A stretch of 64,000 bases of DNA from Acidobacteriota bacterium (GCA_009838525.1 VXRJ01000034.1:124640-188639); one strand, 5' to 3'; positions 17,617 through 27,209 are shown, counted from the first letter of the stretch. Notes: generated by a model not told the origin, from the letters alone. Made by a program: numbers and translations.

Positions 17617-20121
17617 TTGCGTTTGCGAAAGCGGCTGTTCTCGGCGGTCGGTACGGCCGGGCTGCTGCTCGGCGTGGTCGCAATGGCGGAAGCGCCTGCC
17701 GCCCAGACTCAGGCGTCTGCCTCGGACGCGGCGGATGTCTCGCCGCAGCGGGCACTGGTCAACCAGTACTGCGTCACCTGCCACAACGAGCGAATCGTCA
17801 ACGGGACGGCCGGCGCCGGCCGGCTCGCCGACCAATTGCGCCTGCTCGGCCTGACGCTCGACACGGCGGACGTCGACAACGTCGCGACCGATCCCGAACT
17901 GTGGGAGAAGGTGGTCCGGAAGCTCCGCGTGGGCGCGATGCCGCCGCAGCCCCGGCCGCGTCCCGATCAGGAGACCTACGACGGCTTCCGCCGCTGGCTG
18001 GAAGACGAGCTCGATCGCGCGGCCGCGGCGCGGCCGAATCCCGGGCGGACCGCCGCGTTCCACCGTCTCAACCAGGCCGAGTACCGGAACGTCATCCGCG
18101 ACCTGCTCGACCTCGAGGTCGACGTCGCGTCGCTGATTCCGCCGGATTCACCCGACCAGCACGGCTTCGACAACATCGCCACGTCGCTGTCGCTCTCGCC
18201 CGCCCTGCTCGAGCGCTACGTCTCGGCGGCGCGGAAGATCAGCCGCCTGGCGGTGGGCGAAACGCCACCGGGCGGCGCGGTCATCGATACCTACGACGTC
18301 CCGCTCAACCTGATTCAGACCGATCAGCAGAGTGAGGACCTGCCGTTCGGATCTCGTGGCGGCGCCGCCATCCGTCACCACTTCCCGGTCGATGGCGAGT
18401 ACCGGATCCAGTTGCGGTTGCAGACCAACTACGTCGGCTACGTGCGCGGCATCGATGACGCGCATGACGTGGAAATCCGGCTGGACGGCGAGCGGGTGGG
18501 CCACTTCACGTTCGGGGGTGAGGCGCCCGGGATGCCCGCGCCGATCAGCTTTTCCGGCAACATCCGCGGTACGGACGATTGGGAGGACTACACGCTGCAC
18601 GCCGACGACGGTCTGCAGATGACGTTGTTCGTCCCGGCCGGCCCGCACACGCTCGGCGTCTCGTTCCCGCGTGAGACGTGGGAAGAGGAAGGTGTCCTGC
18701 AGCCTCGCCAGACGGGCTTCGCGCTCGCCATCAACGAGATGCCGGACACTAACCCGCGGCTCGCCAGCGTGCAGATCACCGGTCCGCTCAGCGTCGAGGG
18801 TCCAGGCGATACGCCGACGCGTCGCCGCATATTCACCTGCCGGCCGGAGCCGGGCGCGACCGAGGCTGAGGCGCGCGCTTGCGCCCGGGAGATCCTGTCC
18901 GCGCTTGCCCGCCGCGCGTACCGCCGGCCGGTGGAGGGTGCTGATGTCTCAACGCTGGTGGCGTTCTACGACGACGGCTTCGCGGAGGGGGGCTTTGAGC
19001 GCGGAGTGCAACTCGGCATCGAGCGGCTGCTCGCCGATCCCGACTTTCTCTTCCGGGTGATCCGCGATCCGGTCGACGCCGCGCCGAACGCCGGCTATCC
19101 GATTTCGGATGTCGCGCTGGCGTCGCGGTTGTCGTTCTTCCTCTGGAGCAGTATTCCGGACGACGAACTGCTCGATGCGGTCGAGCAGGGGACGCTGCGC
19201 AATCCCGGCGTTCTGGAGCAGCAGGTCCGGCGGATGATGGCCGATCCGCGCTCCCAGGCGATGGTCGACAACTTCGCCGGGCAGTGGCTCTATGTCCGGA
19301 ACATGGGTGGCGTGAGCCCTGACCCGAACATCTTTCCCCAGTTTGACGAGAATCTGCGGGAGGCGTTCGAAACGGAGACCGAGCTGTTCATCGGCAATCA
19401 ACTGCGCGAGGACCGAAGCCTTCTGGAATTGCTTTCGGCCGACTACACCTACGTCAATGAGCGCCTCGCCGAGCACTACGGGATACCTGGCGTCTACGGC
19501 AATCGGTTCCGCCGCGTCGAGCTCGACGGCCTGCAGCGGGGCGGCCTGCTCGGGCACGGCAGCGTGATGACGGTGACGTCGTACCCGAACCGTACGTCTC
19601 CGGTGCTGCGTGGCAAGTGGGTGCTGGAGAACATGCTCGGCGCGCCGCCGCCGGAGCCGCCGCCGGACATCCCGGCCCTGGAGGAGGAAACCGCCGACGG
19701 CAAGCCGCGCTCCCTCCGCGAGGCGATGGTGGAGCACCGCGAGAATCCGTCGTGCTCGGTCTGCCACGCGCCGATGGACCCGATCGGCTTCGCGCTGCAG
19801 AACTACGACGCGATCGGCGGCTGGCGCGACACCAACGAAGGGGGCACGCCGGTCGATGCTTCCGGCGTGCTTCCGGACGGAGCCGCCTTCACCGGGCGGG
19901 AGGGACTGCGCAACCTGCTTCTGGACCGCCCGGAGGACTTCGTCGGGACCGTCACCGAGAAGCTGTTGATGTATGCCCTGGGGCGCGGCGTGGAATACTA
20001 CGACTCCCCGGTGGTGCGGGAAATCGTCCGAGAAGCGGCTAGCGAAGACTACCGCTGGTCGTCTATCATTCTGGGCATCGTTCGGAGCGATCCGTTTCAG
20101 ATGCGGAGGTCAGGCTCATGA
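17617..20121 (+). CDS. DUF1587/DUF1595/DUF1592/DUF1588/DUF1585 secreted cytochrome
   Basis: About 834 residues. A TTG start with GAGG 5 nt upstream was preferred over the GTG at 17569 because the signal peptide (RKRLFSAVGTAGLLLG) then follows directly. There is a haem c motif CVTCHNERI near residue 50, with AMPPQPRP as a possible Met ligand. DUF1587 (FHRLNQAEYRNVIRDLL) comes next, then a carbohydrate-binding-like beta region. The DUF1595/1592 part includes SRLSFFLWSSIPDDELL, and DUF1588 carries a second CxxCH (CSVCHAPMDPIGF) near residue 713. DUF1585 forms the end. The start codon of the DUF1552 gene overlaps its stop (ATGA), the usual partnership in planctomycetes and acidobacteria. Confidence 0.9.
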   Translation: MRLRKRLFSAVGTAGLLLGVVAMAEAPAAQTQASASDAADVSPQRALVNQYCVTCHNERIVNGTAGAGRLADQLRLLGLTLDTADVDNVATDPELWEKVVRKLRVGAMPPQPRPRPDQETYDGFRRWLEDELDRAAAARPNPGRTAAFHRLNQAEYRNVIRDLLDLEVDVASLIPPDSPDQHGFDNIATSLSLSPALLERYVSAARKISRLAVGETPPGGAVIDTYDVPLNLIQTDQQSEDLPFGSRGGAAIRHHFPVDGEYRIQLRLQTNYVGYVRGIDDAHDVEIRLDGERVGHFTFGGEAPGMPAPISFSGNIRGTDDWEDYTLHADDGLQMTLFVPAGPHTLGVSFPRETWEEEGVLQPRQTGFALAINEMPDTNPRLASVQITGPLSVEGPGDTPTRRRIFTCRPEPGATEAEARACAREILSALARRAYRRPVEGADVSTLVAFYDDGFAEGGFERGVQLGIERLLADPDFLFRVIRDPVDAAPNAGYPISDVALASRLSFFLWSSIPDDELLDAVEQGTLRNPGVLEQQVRRMMADPRSQAMVDNFAGQWLYVRNMGGVSPDPNIFPQFDENLREAFETETELFIGNQLREDRSLLELLSADYTYVNERLAEHYGIPGVYGNRFRRVELDGLQRGGLLGHGSVMTVTSYPNRTSPVLRGKWVLENMLGAPPPEPPPDIPALEEETADGKPRSLREAMVEHRENPSCSVCHAPMDPIGFALQNYDAIGGWRDTNEGGTPVDASGVLPDGAAFTGREGLRNLLLDRPEDFVGTVTEKLLMYALGRGVEYYDSPVVREIVREAASEDYRWSSIILGIVRSDPFQMRRSGS

Positions 20122-21455
20122 TCGTCACTCGGAAAGCGATTCCGCGGCGGACCGTTTTGCGGGGCATTGGCGCGTCCCTTGCGCTGCCGTTCCTCGACAG
20201 CATGGCGCCAGCGTTTGCGGCCATCCGCAAGTCGGCGGCGAACCCGGTTCGCCGGTTCGGTGTGGTCTACGTCCCGAACGGGATGGCGATGCGCCACTTC
20301 ACACCGGCGACGGAGGGTGAAGGCTTTGAGATCTCCCGCATCCTGAAGCCGGTGGAGCAGTTCGCCGATCAGATGCACGTTCTGACCGGGCTGAACGGGG
20401 TGCCGAGCAACGCCGGCGTCCACGCCAGCGCGGCAACCCGCTTCCTCACCGGCGTAACGCCAGCGCGGACCGAGTCGGATCTCCAGGCCGGAGTTTCCGT
20501 CGATCAGTTGGTCGCGCGGAGCTTCGAGCAGCACACGCAGCTCGCGTCGCTCGAACTGGCGCTCGACAGCCGTGACGTTTCGGGTTCCTGCGACGTCGGG
20601 TTCAGTTGCACCTACACGAACACAATCGCCTGGCGCAGCGAGTCGACTCCGTTGCCGGGGGAGAACAACCCGCGCGCCGTCTTCGAGCGCCTCTTCGGCG
20701 ATGCCGGGACGACCGACACATCCGTTCGGATGGCCCAGATCCGGAAGGAGCGGAGCATTCTCGATTCGGTCACCGACAAGATCGACGCGCTGCAGCAGGG
20801 CCTCGGCCCCAACGATCGGATCCGCGTTGACGAGTATCTGGACGCCGTGCGCGATATCGAGCGCCGCATCCAGAAGGCGGAGGAGCAAAGCGACCGCGAG
20901 TTGCCGGAAGTGGATCAGCCGGCCGGCGTGCCGGCGACCTACGAGGAGCACGCCAAGCTGATGTTCGACCTGATGCTCCTCGCGTATCAGACCGACCTGA
21001 CGAGGGTCAGCACGTACATGCTGGCTCGCGAGATCAGCGGGCGGACCTATCCGGAGATCGGGGTGCCCGACTCGCACCACCCGACGTCGCACCATCGGAA
21101 CGACCCGACCCTCTACGAGAAGATTGCCAAGATCAACGAATTCCACATCGGGCTCTTCGGCTACTTCCTCGAGAAGGCGCGGGCGACTCCGGATGGCGAT
21201 GGCAGCCTGCTCGATCACATGATGCTGCTCTACGGCGCCGGCATGTCGGACAGCAACGCGCACGACAACAAGGGACTGCCGATCGTGCTCGTGGGCGGCG
21301 GGTCCGGCACGCTCAAGCCGGGCAGCCGGCATCTCGTCTACAAGGACAAGACGCCTGCGACCAACCTCCACCTCACCATCCTCGACAAGATGGGGGTGCC
21401 GGTCGACAAGATCGCGGACAGCACCGGCCCGCTCGATTTGCTGCCCGTCAGCTAG
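20118..21455 (+). CDS. DUF1552 Tat-exported protein
   Basis: 445 residues. The N-terminus PRRTVLRGIGASLALPFLD is a twin-arginine signal followed by the family block RFGVVYVPNGMAMRHF. DUF1552 proteins are unknown in function and share a fold with DUF1501/sulfatase-like proteins; they nearly always follow DUF1592-type cytochromes, as here by a 4-nt overlap. The C-terminal DHMMLLYGAGMSDSNAHDN is a conserved candidate active region. Confidence 0.9.
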   Translation: MIVTRKAIPRRTVLRGIGASLALPFLDSMAPAFAAIRKSAANPVRRFGVVYVPNGMAMRHFTPATEGEGFEISRILKPVEQFADQMHVLTGLNGVPSNAGVHASAATRFLTGVTPARTESDLQAGVSVDQLVARSFEQHTQLASLELALDSRDVSGSCDVGFSCTYTNTIAWRSESTPLPGENNPRAVFERLFGDAGTTDTSVRMAQIRKERSILDSVTDKIDALQQGLGPNDRIRVDEYLDAVRDIERRIQKAEEQSDRELPEVDQPAGVPATYEEHAKLMFDLMLLAYQTDLTRVSTYMLAREISGRTYPEIGVPDSHHPTSHHRNDPTLYEKIAKINEFHIGLFGYFLEKARATPDGDGSLLDHMMLLYGAGMSDSNAHDNKGLPIVLVGGGSGTLKPGSRHLVYKDKTPATNLHLTILDKMGVPVDKIADSTGPLDLLPVS

Positions 21456-21460
21456 CAGGC

Positions 21461-21541
21461 TTGGCGCGCCGACCTGGTGCGCCGGACCGGGTTCCGGTTG
21501 GTGCGCCGGCCATGGTGCGCTGGCCTCCAGGCCGGCTTTCA
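21461..21541. repeat. REP-like repeat cluster, locus 2
   Basis: Between two convergent stops lie successive GGTGCGCCGG-type units, ending in a near-perfect palindrome GCTGGCCT-CC-AGGCCGGC followed by TTTCA. The same core and TTTCA tail occur at locus 3. Confidence 0.7.
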
Positions 21542-21544
21542 GCG

Positions 21545-22411
21545 CTACACTGCGTCGGACCGCGCCAGTGCGGCGGTCAGCGCGCGCCGCGTGAAGACCT
21601 CTACCATCGCGCGCCGGTAGCCGGCGCTCGCATGGATGTCCTCGTTCAGGTCCGTGAGCCCGACGCCCGCGCCGGTGGCTGCGGCGGTCATGGCTTCAAT
21701 CGTCGCCGGCCGGCCGGCGAGAGCACGTTCGACGCCTTCCAACCGCGATGGCGATCCCGCCGCCCCGGTGACGGCCACCCGCGCCGAGACCACGACGCCA
21801 TCCTCCACTTCCAGCGCCGCCGCCACGCCGACGATGGCGAAGCGCGAGGCCCGCTGAGGGAGCTTCGCGTAGGCTGCCCGCCGCACCGGCTCGAATGTCA
21901 CCGCGGTCAGGATCTCGTCCGCTGCGAGGTCCACCGTGAACATCCCCTGGGAAAAGTCGTCGGCCCGCACGACCCGCATGCCGTTCGGCCCGGCGACCCG
22001 TAACGAGGCATCGAGGGCCAACATGGTCGCCGGATAGTCGGCCGCCGGGTCGGCATGGGCGAGGCTGCCGCCGATCGTCCCCCGGTTCCGCACCTGCGGG
22101 TCGCCGATGACCGCGGCCGTGTCCGCCACCGCCGGGCAGCGCTCGCGCAGCAGCGGTGATGTCGCCACGTCGTGGTGCGTCGTCCCCGCGCCGATAATGA
22201 TCCCACCACGGTCCGCCTCGCGCACGCCGGCAAAGTCGGGAATGTGCGCGAGGTCTATCAGCACCGCCGGCTGGCTCAGCCGCAGCTTCATGAGCGGCAC
22301 CAGGCTGTGGCCGCCGGCAATCAGCTTGCCCGCGCCGCCCGCGGCCTTCAGCCTGGCGATCGCGTCGTCGACGGAGGTCGCCCGTTCGTACTCGAACGCC
22401 GCCGGGATCAC
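21545..22411 (-). CDS. Molybdenum hydroxylase FAD subunit (CoxM-like)
   Basis: 288 residues of the FAD-binding medium subunit family. AGGHSLVPLMKLRLSQP and the IIIGAGTTHHDV and RNRGTIGGSLAHADPAADYP blocks bind FAD. It passes electrons from the molybdenum site, via the iron-sulfur subunit, to a quinone or cytochrome. The GTG start overlaps the large subunit stop (GTGA), and GGGAGG lies upstream, so S-L-M form one operon. Located in the cytoplasm or at the inner face of the membrane. Confidence 0.9.
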   Translation of the reverse strand: MIPAAFEYERATSVDDAIARLKAAGGAGKLIAGGHSLVPLMKLRLSQPAVLIDLAHIPDFAGVREADRGGIIIGAGTTHHDVATSPLLRERCPAVADTAAVIGDPQVRNRGTIGGSLAHADPAADYPATMLALDASLRVAGPNGMRVVRADDFSQGMFTVDLAADEILTAVTFEPVRRAAYAKLPQRASRFAIVGVAAALEVEDGVVVSARVAVTGAAGSPSRLEGVERALAGRPATIEAMTAAATGAGVGLTDLNEDIHASAGYRRAMVEVFTRRALTAALARSDAV

Positions 22412-24813
22412 GACGCGCCTCCCGTGCCCTCGCCCTCGCCGCCGCCTGTCTCCGGTGCGCTGCCGGCGCCGTTAATGATCCGCCAGAGCTTCTCCGGCCG
22501 CAGCATCATGTCGACGTGCCGCACGCCGAATGGGCTGAGCGCGTCGACCGCGGCGTTGACGATGCAGGGCGTGGAGCCGATCGTGCCCGCTTCGCCCACG
22601 CCCTTCGCGCCGAGGGGATTGCACGGCGTCGGGGTCACCGTGTTCGACAGTTCGAACCGCGGGAAGTCGCTCGCCCGGGGCAGCGCGTAATCCATCAACG
22701 AGCCCGTAACCGGCTGGCCGTCCTCGCCGTAGACCACCTCCTCCACCATCGCCTGCCCGATTCCCTGGGCCAGGCCGCCGTGGATCTGTCCCTCGACGAT
22801 TAGCGGGTTGATCAGGTTGCCCGCATCGTCCACCGCCACCATCCGGAGCAGCCTCGGTTCGCCGGTGTCGCGGTCGATCTCGAGCAGCGCGATGTGGCAG
22901 CCGAACGGATACGTGTTGTTGTCGGGTTCGAAGAACGACTCGTCGCTCAGACCCGGGTCGAGCCCGTCGGGCAGCCTGGTCGGCCGGTAAGCGTACGCTG
23001 CAACCTCGGCGAACGACTTCGCGGACGACGGCGCGCCCGCGACCGCGATCCGTCCGTTCTCGAACACCAGATCGGCCTCGTGCGCCTCGAGCAGCAGTGC
23101 CGCGAACCGCGCCATCTTCGTCTTCACCTTCGCGCCCGCCAGGTGCAGCGCCGTGCCCCCCACCGCTTGCGACCGGCTGCCGAAGGTGCCGACTCCCTGC
23201 TTGACGACACTCGTGTCGCCATGGTGGATCGTGACGTGGTCCATCGGGATGCCGAACTGGTCGGCCAGCATCTGGGCGAACGTTGTCTCGTTCCCCTGAC
23301 CGTGAGGAGAAGCGCCGGTCGTGGCGCTGATGCGGCCGTCTCGCTCCACCGTCACCTGGGCGTGCTCCCAGCCACCCGACCAGACCCCGCGAGACGGGCC
23401 GATGCCGCACACCTCGACGTACATCGACAGGCCCAGACCGACGATGCGTCCGTCGGCGCGGGCGGCGTCCCGTTCCGCCTTGAGCTCTTCCCAGCCGGCT
23501 GCCTCGAGCGCGTGATCGAGCGCCCCCGCGTAGTTGCCCGAGTCGTACACGGAGCCCGTCTCGGTCCGGAACGGGAACTGATCGGGCGGAATGAAGTTCC
23601 GGCGGCGCACGTCGGCGGGTTCCATCCCCAGTTCGCGCGCCAGCATGTCCATCGCCCGTTCGACGTAGTAGATCGCTTCCGGCCGCCCGGCCCCCCGGTA
23701 GGCATCGGTCGGCGTCTTGTTGGTGAAGACCTCCGTCAGCTCGGCGCGGATCGCCGGGAAGGCATAGACGTTGCTCGCCATCGACATCGTCAACGTCGGA
23801 ATTCCGGCCGTCAGCAGCATGTTGTACGCGCCGATGTCGGCGATGATCCGCATCTTCAGCGCGAGCACGCGCCCGTCGCGGGTGGCGGCCAGATCGATGT
23901 AGGCGATCGAGCCGCGGCCGTGGATGGTCGCCAGGAACGCCTCGGAGCGATCCTCGATCCATTTGACCGGCAGGCCGAGCTGCTTCGACAGCGCCGCCGC
24001 GACGTACTCCTCCCCGTAGATGTTGATCTTGGCGCCGAAGCCACCCCCAACCTCCGGAGCGATGGCGCGGACCCGATCCTCGCCGAGGCCAAGCATCTCG
24101 GCAACGAACGTCCGAACGGCGTGTGGATTCTGTGTCGACGACCAGATGGTCAGCGCCTCCCTGCCCGGCTCGTACCAGGCGACGACGCCGCGGGCCTCGA
24201 TGGACGTTGGAGCCAGGCGATGGTTCACCATCCGCTGTGAAACGGTGACATCAGCGCCGGCGAACGCCTGCTCGATCGCGCTGTCGTCGACCGCGCCCCG
24301 CCGGACGCCGGTCCCCGTCGGCATCGGTCCGACGCACACGTTGTTGGGGAAGTCGGCATGCAGGACAGCGGGCTCGCCGGTCATGGCCGCTTCCGGGTCG
24401 ACGACCGCCGGGAGCGGTTCGTAGTCGACGGCGATCGCGTCCGCGGCATCGCGCGCGATGTAGCGGTCGGCGGCGACCACCACCGCGACCGGTTCGCCGA
24501 CGAAGCGGACCCTGTCCACCGCCACCGCGCGGTGTTCGGGCGCCGGGAACGGCGTGGCTACCCGCATCGGCGGCAGGAACCCGGCGATCTGTGCCCCCGT
24601 GAAGACCGCTTCGACGCCGTCCATCGCGGCGGCGGCGCTCACGTCGATGGAGCGGATCCGGCCGTGCGGAATGTCGCTCCGCTTGAACGCCAGATGCTGC
24701 AGGCCGGCGATCTTCACGTCGTCGACGTAGGTGCCGTGCCCCTGAATCAGGCGCGGATCCTCACGTCGCTTGACGCGTTCGCCGACCAGCTTCGGAAGGA
24801 CCGGGGACGCCAT
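22408..24813 (-). CDS. Form II CO-dehydrogenase-like molybdenum hydroxylase large subunit
   Basis: 801 residues of the xanthine oxidase/CoxL family. The active-site loop reads DAYRGAGRPEA, the AYRGAGR signature of form II (BMS) enzymes rather than the AYRCSFR of true aerobic CO dehydrogenase. Other molybdopterin blocks include VGGGFGAKINIY, SPHGQGNETTFAQ, and NPLGAKGVGEAGT with the catalytic Glu near the C-terminus. The substrate could be an aldehyde, purine-like heterocycle or CO; form II members have rarely been shown to oxidise CO. It starts 4 nt after the small subunit. Confidence 0.9.
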   Translation of the reverse strand: MASPVLPKLVGERVKRREDPRLIQGHGTYVDDVKIAGLQHLAFKRSDIPHGRIRSIDVSAAAAMDGVEAVFTGAQIAGFLPPMRVATPFPAPEHRAVAVDRVRFVGEPVAVVVAADRYIARDAADAIAVDYEPLPAVVDPEAAMTGEPAVLHADFPNNVCVGPMPTGTGVRRGAVDDSAIEQAFAGADVTVSQRMVNHRLAPTSIEARGVVAWYEPGREALTIWSSTQNPHAVRTFVAEMLGLGEDRVRAIAPEVGGGFGAKINIYGEEYVAAALSKQLGLPVKWIEDRSEAFLATIHGRGSIAYIDLAATRDGRVLALKMRIIADIGAYNMLLTAGIPTLTMSMASNVYAFPAIRAELTEVFTNKTPTDAYRGAGRPEAIYYVERAMDMLARELGMEPADVRRRNFIPPDQFPFRTETGSVYDSGNYAGALDHALEAAGWEELKAERDAARADGRIVGLGLSMYVEVCGIGPSRGVWSGGWEHAQVTVERDGRISATTGASPHGQGNETTFAQMLADQFGIPMDHVTIHHGDTSVVKQGVGTFGSRSQAVGGTALHLAGAKVKTKMARFAALLLEAHEADLVFENGRIAVAGAPSSAKSFAEVAAYAYRPTRLPDGLDPGLSDESFFEPDNNTYPFGCHIALLEIDRDTGEPRLLRMVAVDDAGNLINPLIVEGQIHGGLAQGIGQAMVEEVVYGEDGQPVTGSLMDYALPRASDFPRFELSNTVTPTPCNPLGAKGVGEAGTIGSTPCIVNAAVDALSPFGVRHVDMMLRPEKLWRIINGAGSAPETGGGEGEGTGGAS

Positions 24814-24817
24814 CGTC

Positions 24818-25339
24818 TTACTTGCCGGGGGCGTTCATGCCCGTCGAGGGTTCGGCGGCGTTGGTGTCATCGCCTTCCGCCGCACGCGCCGCCGCGTACT
24901 GCACCGCGTTGACGATGTGCTGATAGCCGGTGCAGCGGCAGAGGTTGCCGTCCAGCCCCTCGCGGATCTCCTGCTCGCTCGGCTCGGGATTGTCAGCCAG
25001 CAGGTTGACCGCCGACAGGATCATGCCGGGCGTGCAGTAGCCGCACTGCAGGCCGTGTTCTTCCCAGAACCCCTCCTGCAGCGGATGGAGCTGCCCGTCC
25101 TGCGCGAGCCCCTCGATCGTCGTCACCTCCGAACCATCGGCCTGCACCGCAAAGAGGGTGCAGGACTTGGCGCTCCGCCCGTCCACCAGCACCGTGCACG
25201 CCCCGCACTGACTGGTGTCGCATCCGACGTGCGCGCCCGTGAGGTTGAGCTGCTCCCGCAGAAAGTGCACCAGCAGCAGCCGCGGCTCCACCTCCGCCGT
25301 CCGACGCTTCCCATTGACCGTAATCGCGACCCGCGCCAT
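24818..25339 (-). CDS. Molybdenum hydroxylase [2Fe-2S] subunit (CoxS-like)
   Basis: 173 residues. The plant-ferredoxin-type cluster is [16 protein letters not shown], with a Cys in KSCTLFA; the C-terminal four-Cys cluster is [11 protein letters not shown] and NLCRCTGYQ. The ATG at 25339 was chosen for GGAGGA 5 nt upstream. It carries electrons from molybdenum to FAD. First gene of the S-L-M operon; no coxD/coxE-type maturation genes or XdhC-like protein are seen nearby. Confidence 0.93.
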   Translation of the reverse strand: MARVAITVNGKRRTAEVEPRLLLVHFLREQLNLTGAHVGCDTSQCGACTVLVDGRSAKSCTLFAVQADGSEVTTIEGLAQDGQLHPLQEGFWEEHGLQCGYCTPGMILSAVNLLADNPEPSEQEIREGLDGNLCRCTGYQHIVNAVQYAAARAAEGDDTNAAEPSTGMNAPGK

Positions 25340-25429
25340 CGATCTCCTCCGGTTCGCTCGCACCCGCCATCTCTCCCTGGAGCTTCGGGTAGCATGGCGA
25401 TTCTAACTTGCACGGAGAAAGGACCGACC

Positions 25430-26905
25430 ATGGAGGCCAGGACGACAGCGACCCTCGGTGACCGCGCCCTGTTTCGCCAGCAGTGCTACGTGAACGGCCG
25501 CTGGACCGAGGCGCTGAACGGCGGCGCGATGGAGGTCGACAATCCAGCTACAGGCGAGATTCTCGGCACCGTTCCCGCCTTCGGCCGGGAGGAGACACGG
25601 GCCGCCATCGAGGTCGCCGACGCGGCGTGGAACGGTTGGCGCTCCCGCGCGGCCAAGGAGCGCGCCCGGCTGATGCGCCGGTGGTTCGAGCTGATGATGG
25701 CGTATCAGGACGACCTCGCGGTGCTGATGACGAGCGAGCAGGGCAAGCCGCTCGCCGAGTCGCGAGGCGAGATCGCCTACGCCGCGTCCTTCGTGGAGTG
25801 GTTCGGCGAAGAGGCGAAGCGCGTCTACGGCGACGTCATCAACCATCCGCAGCCCGGCCGGCGGATCGTGGTGCTGAAGCAGCCGATCGGCGTCGTTGCC
25901 TCGATTACGCCGTGGAACTTCCCGGCCGCGATGATCACCCGCAAGTGCGCGCCGGCGCTCGCAGCGGGGTGCCCGGTCGTGATCCGTCCGGCCTCGCAGA
26001 CGCCGTTCACGGCCCTCGCGCTGGCGGAGCTCGCCGACCGCGCGGGCATCCCGCCCGGAGTAGTCAACGTGATCACCGGTCCGTCCGGTCCCATGGGGGC
26101 GGAACTCACCTCGAATCCCACCGTCCGCAAGCTGTCGTTCACCGGTTCCACCGAGGTGGGCAAGCTGCTGATGTCGCAGTGCGCATCGACGGTGAAAAAG
26201 GTCAGTCTGGAGCTGGGTGGCAACGCCCCGTTCATCGTCTTCGACGACGCCGATCTCGACGCGGCGGTGGCCGGCGCAATGGCCTCGAAGTACCGCAACA
26301 CGGGGCAGACCTGCGTCTGCGCCAACCGCGTGCTCGTGCAGGATGGCGTCTACAACGCGTTCGCCACGAAGATGGCCGCGGCGGTCGCGGAACTCAAGGT
26401 CGGTAACGGCCTGGAGGAGGGAGCCCAGCAAGGTCCGCTTATCGACATGCGCGCGGTCGAGAAGGTCGAGGAGCACATAGCGGACGCGGTCGGCAAGGGA
26501 GCGACGATCGCCGTCGGCGGCGGACGCCACGCCCTGGGCCGCACTTTCTTCGAGCCGACCCTGCTGACCGGTGTCACCCCGGCGATGGCGGTGGCGCGCG
26601 AGGAGACGTTCGGTCCCCTCGCCCCGCTCTTCCGGTTCTCGACCGAGGAAGAGGCGGTCCGGATGGCCAACGACACCGAGTTCGGTCTCGCCGCCTATTT
26701 CTACAGCCGCGACATCGGCCGCATCTGGCGTGTTTCGGAAGGCCTGGAGTACGGCATCGTCGGTGTCAACGAGGGGATTATCTCGAACGAAGTAGCTCCG
26801 TTCGGGGGCGTCAAGGAATCGGGGATCGGCCGCGAGGGGTCGAAGTACGGCATGGACGACTTCGTCGAGATCAAGTACCTCTGCATGGGCGGAATCGACG
26901 CGTAG
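25430..26905 (+). CDS. gabD: Succinate-semialdehyde dehydrogenase, NAD(P)-dependent
   Basis: 491 residues, full length for the aldehyde dehydrogenase family. GabD-type blocks are clear: ITPWNFPAAMITRKCAPALAA, FTGSTEVGKLLM, the general-base block LELGGNAPFIVFDDADLD, and catalytic Cys in GQTCVCANR. The C-terminal VGVNEGIISNEVAPFGGVK is also typical. It oxidises succinate semialdehyde to succinate, linking GABA-type compounds to the TCA cycle; related semialdehydes cannot be excluded. AAAGGA lies 6 nt before the ATG. Divergent from the molybdenum hydroxylase operon. Confidence 0.9.
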   Translation: MEARTTATLGDRALFRQQCYVNGRWTEALNGGAMEVDNPATGEILGTVPAFGREETRAAIEVADAAWNGWRSRAAKERARLMRRWFELMMAYQDDLAVLMTSEQGKPLAESRGEIAYAASFVEWFGEEAKRVYGDVINHPQPGRRIVVLKQPIGVVASITPWNFPAAMITRKCAPALAAGCPVVIRPASQTPFTALALAELADRAGIPPGVVNVITGPSGPMGAELTSNPTVRKLSFTGSTEVGKLLMSQCASTVKKVSLELGGNAPFIVFDDADLDAAVAGAMASKYRNTGQTCVCANRVLVQDGVYNAFATKMAAAVAELKVGNGLEEGAQQGPLIDMRAVEKVEEHIADAVGKGATIAVGGGRHALGRTFFEPTLLTGVTPAMAVAREETFGPLAPLFRFSTEEEAVRMANDTEFGLAAYFYSRDIGRIWRVSEGLEYGIVGVNEGIISNEVAPFGGVKESGIGREGSKYGMDDFVEIKYLCMGGIDA

Positions 26906-26949
26906 CCAATCGACATCGCGCCACTGAAGAGGGGTTGTCCTACCAGCCG

Positions 26950-26981
26950 TTGACACGTATCACGTGTGCACATAATATGTG
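26950..26981 (+). promoter_or_regulatory. vapBC promoter with overlapping operators
   Basis: TTGACA (26950) and TAATAT (26973-26978) are 17 nt apart, a near-consensus promoter. Two inverted repeats cover it: ACACG-N5-CGTGT at 26953-26967 and CACATA-A-TATGTG at 26969-26981 over the -10. The ATG is 6 nt after the -10, so the transcript should be leaderless. The repeats are likely autorepressor sites for the VapB-VapC complex. Confidence 0.75.
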
Positions 26982-26984
26982 TGC

Positions 26985-27209
26985 ATGAACGTGACTCTCT
27001 CGATCGACGATCGAATCGTGACGGAGGCCCGCCGCATCGCCGTGGCACGGGGAACAAGCCTGAACCAGCTGATTCGCGACTACCTGAACGAGTTGACACG
27101 GGTCGACGACGCAGAGTCGGTCATTGCCGAGCTCAACAGGATCTGGGCCGACGAAACGTATCGCTCAACCGGTCCGTGGACCCGTGAGGAGTTGTATGAG
27201 CGAGCGTGA
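26985..27209 (+). CDS. Type II antitoxin, ribbon-helix-helix (VapB-like)
   Basis: 74 residues. The N-terminal strand NVTLSIDDRIVTEARRIA and the SLNQLIRDYLNELT helix form a ribbon-helix-helix DNA-binding unit; the C-terminal half would wrap and inhibit the toxin. ATG at 26985 is used; a GTG at 26979 would lie too close to the -10. It overlaps the toxin gene by 14 nt. Confidence 0.85.
   Translation: MNVTLSIDDRIVTEARRIAVARGTSLNQLIRDYLNELTRVDDAESVIAELNRIWADETYRSTGPWTREELYERA

Noticed and set aside
22408-24813. True aerobic CO dehydrogenase (coxL form I)
   Set aside because: The loop reads AYRGAGR, not AYRCSFR, so CO as natural substrate is not supported.
24770-25430. N-terminal extension of the aldehyde dehydrogenase (711-codon frame)
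   Set aside because: It is antisense to the CoxS gene; the ATG at 25430 has its own Shine-Dalgarno and matches GabD length.
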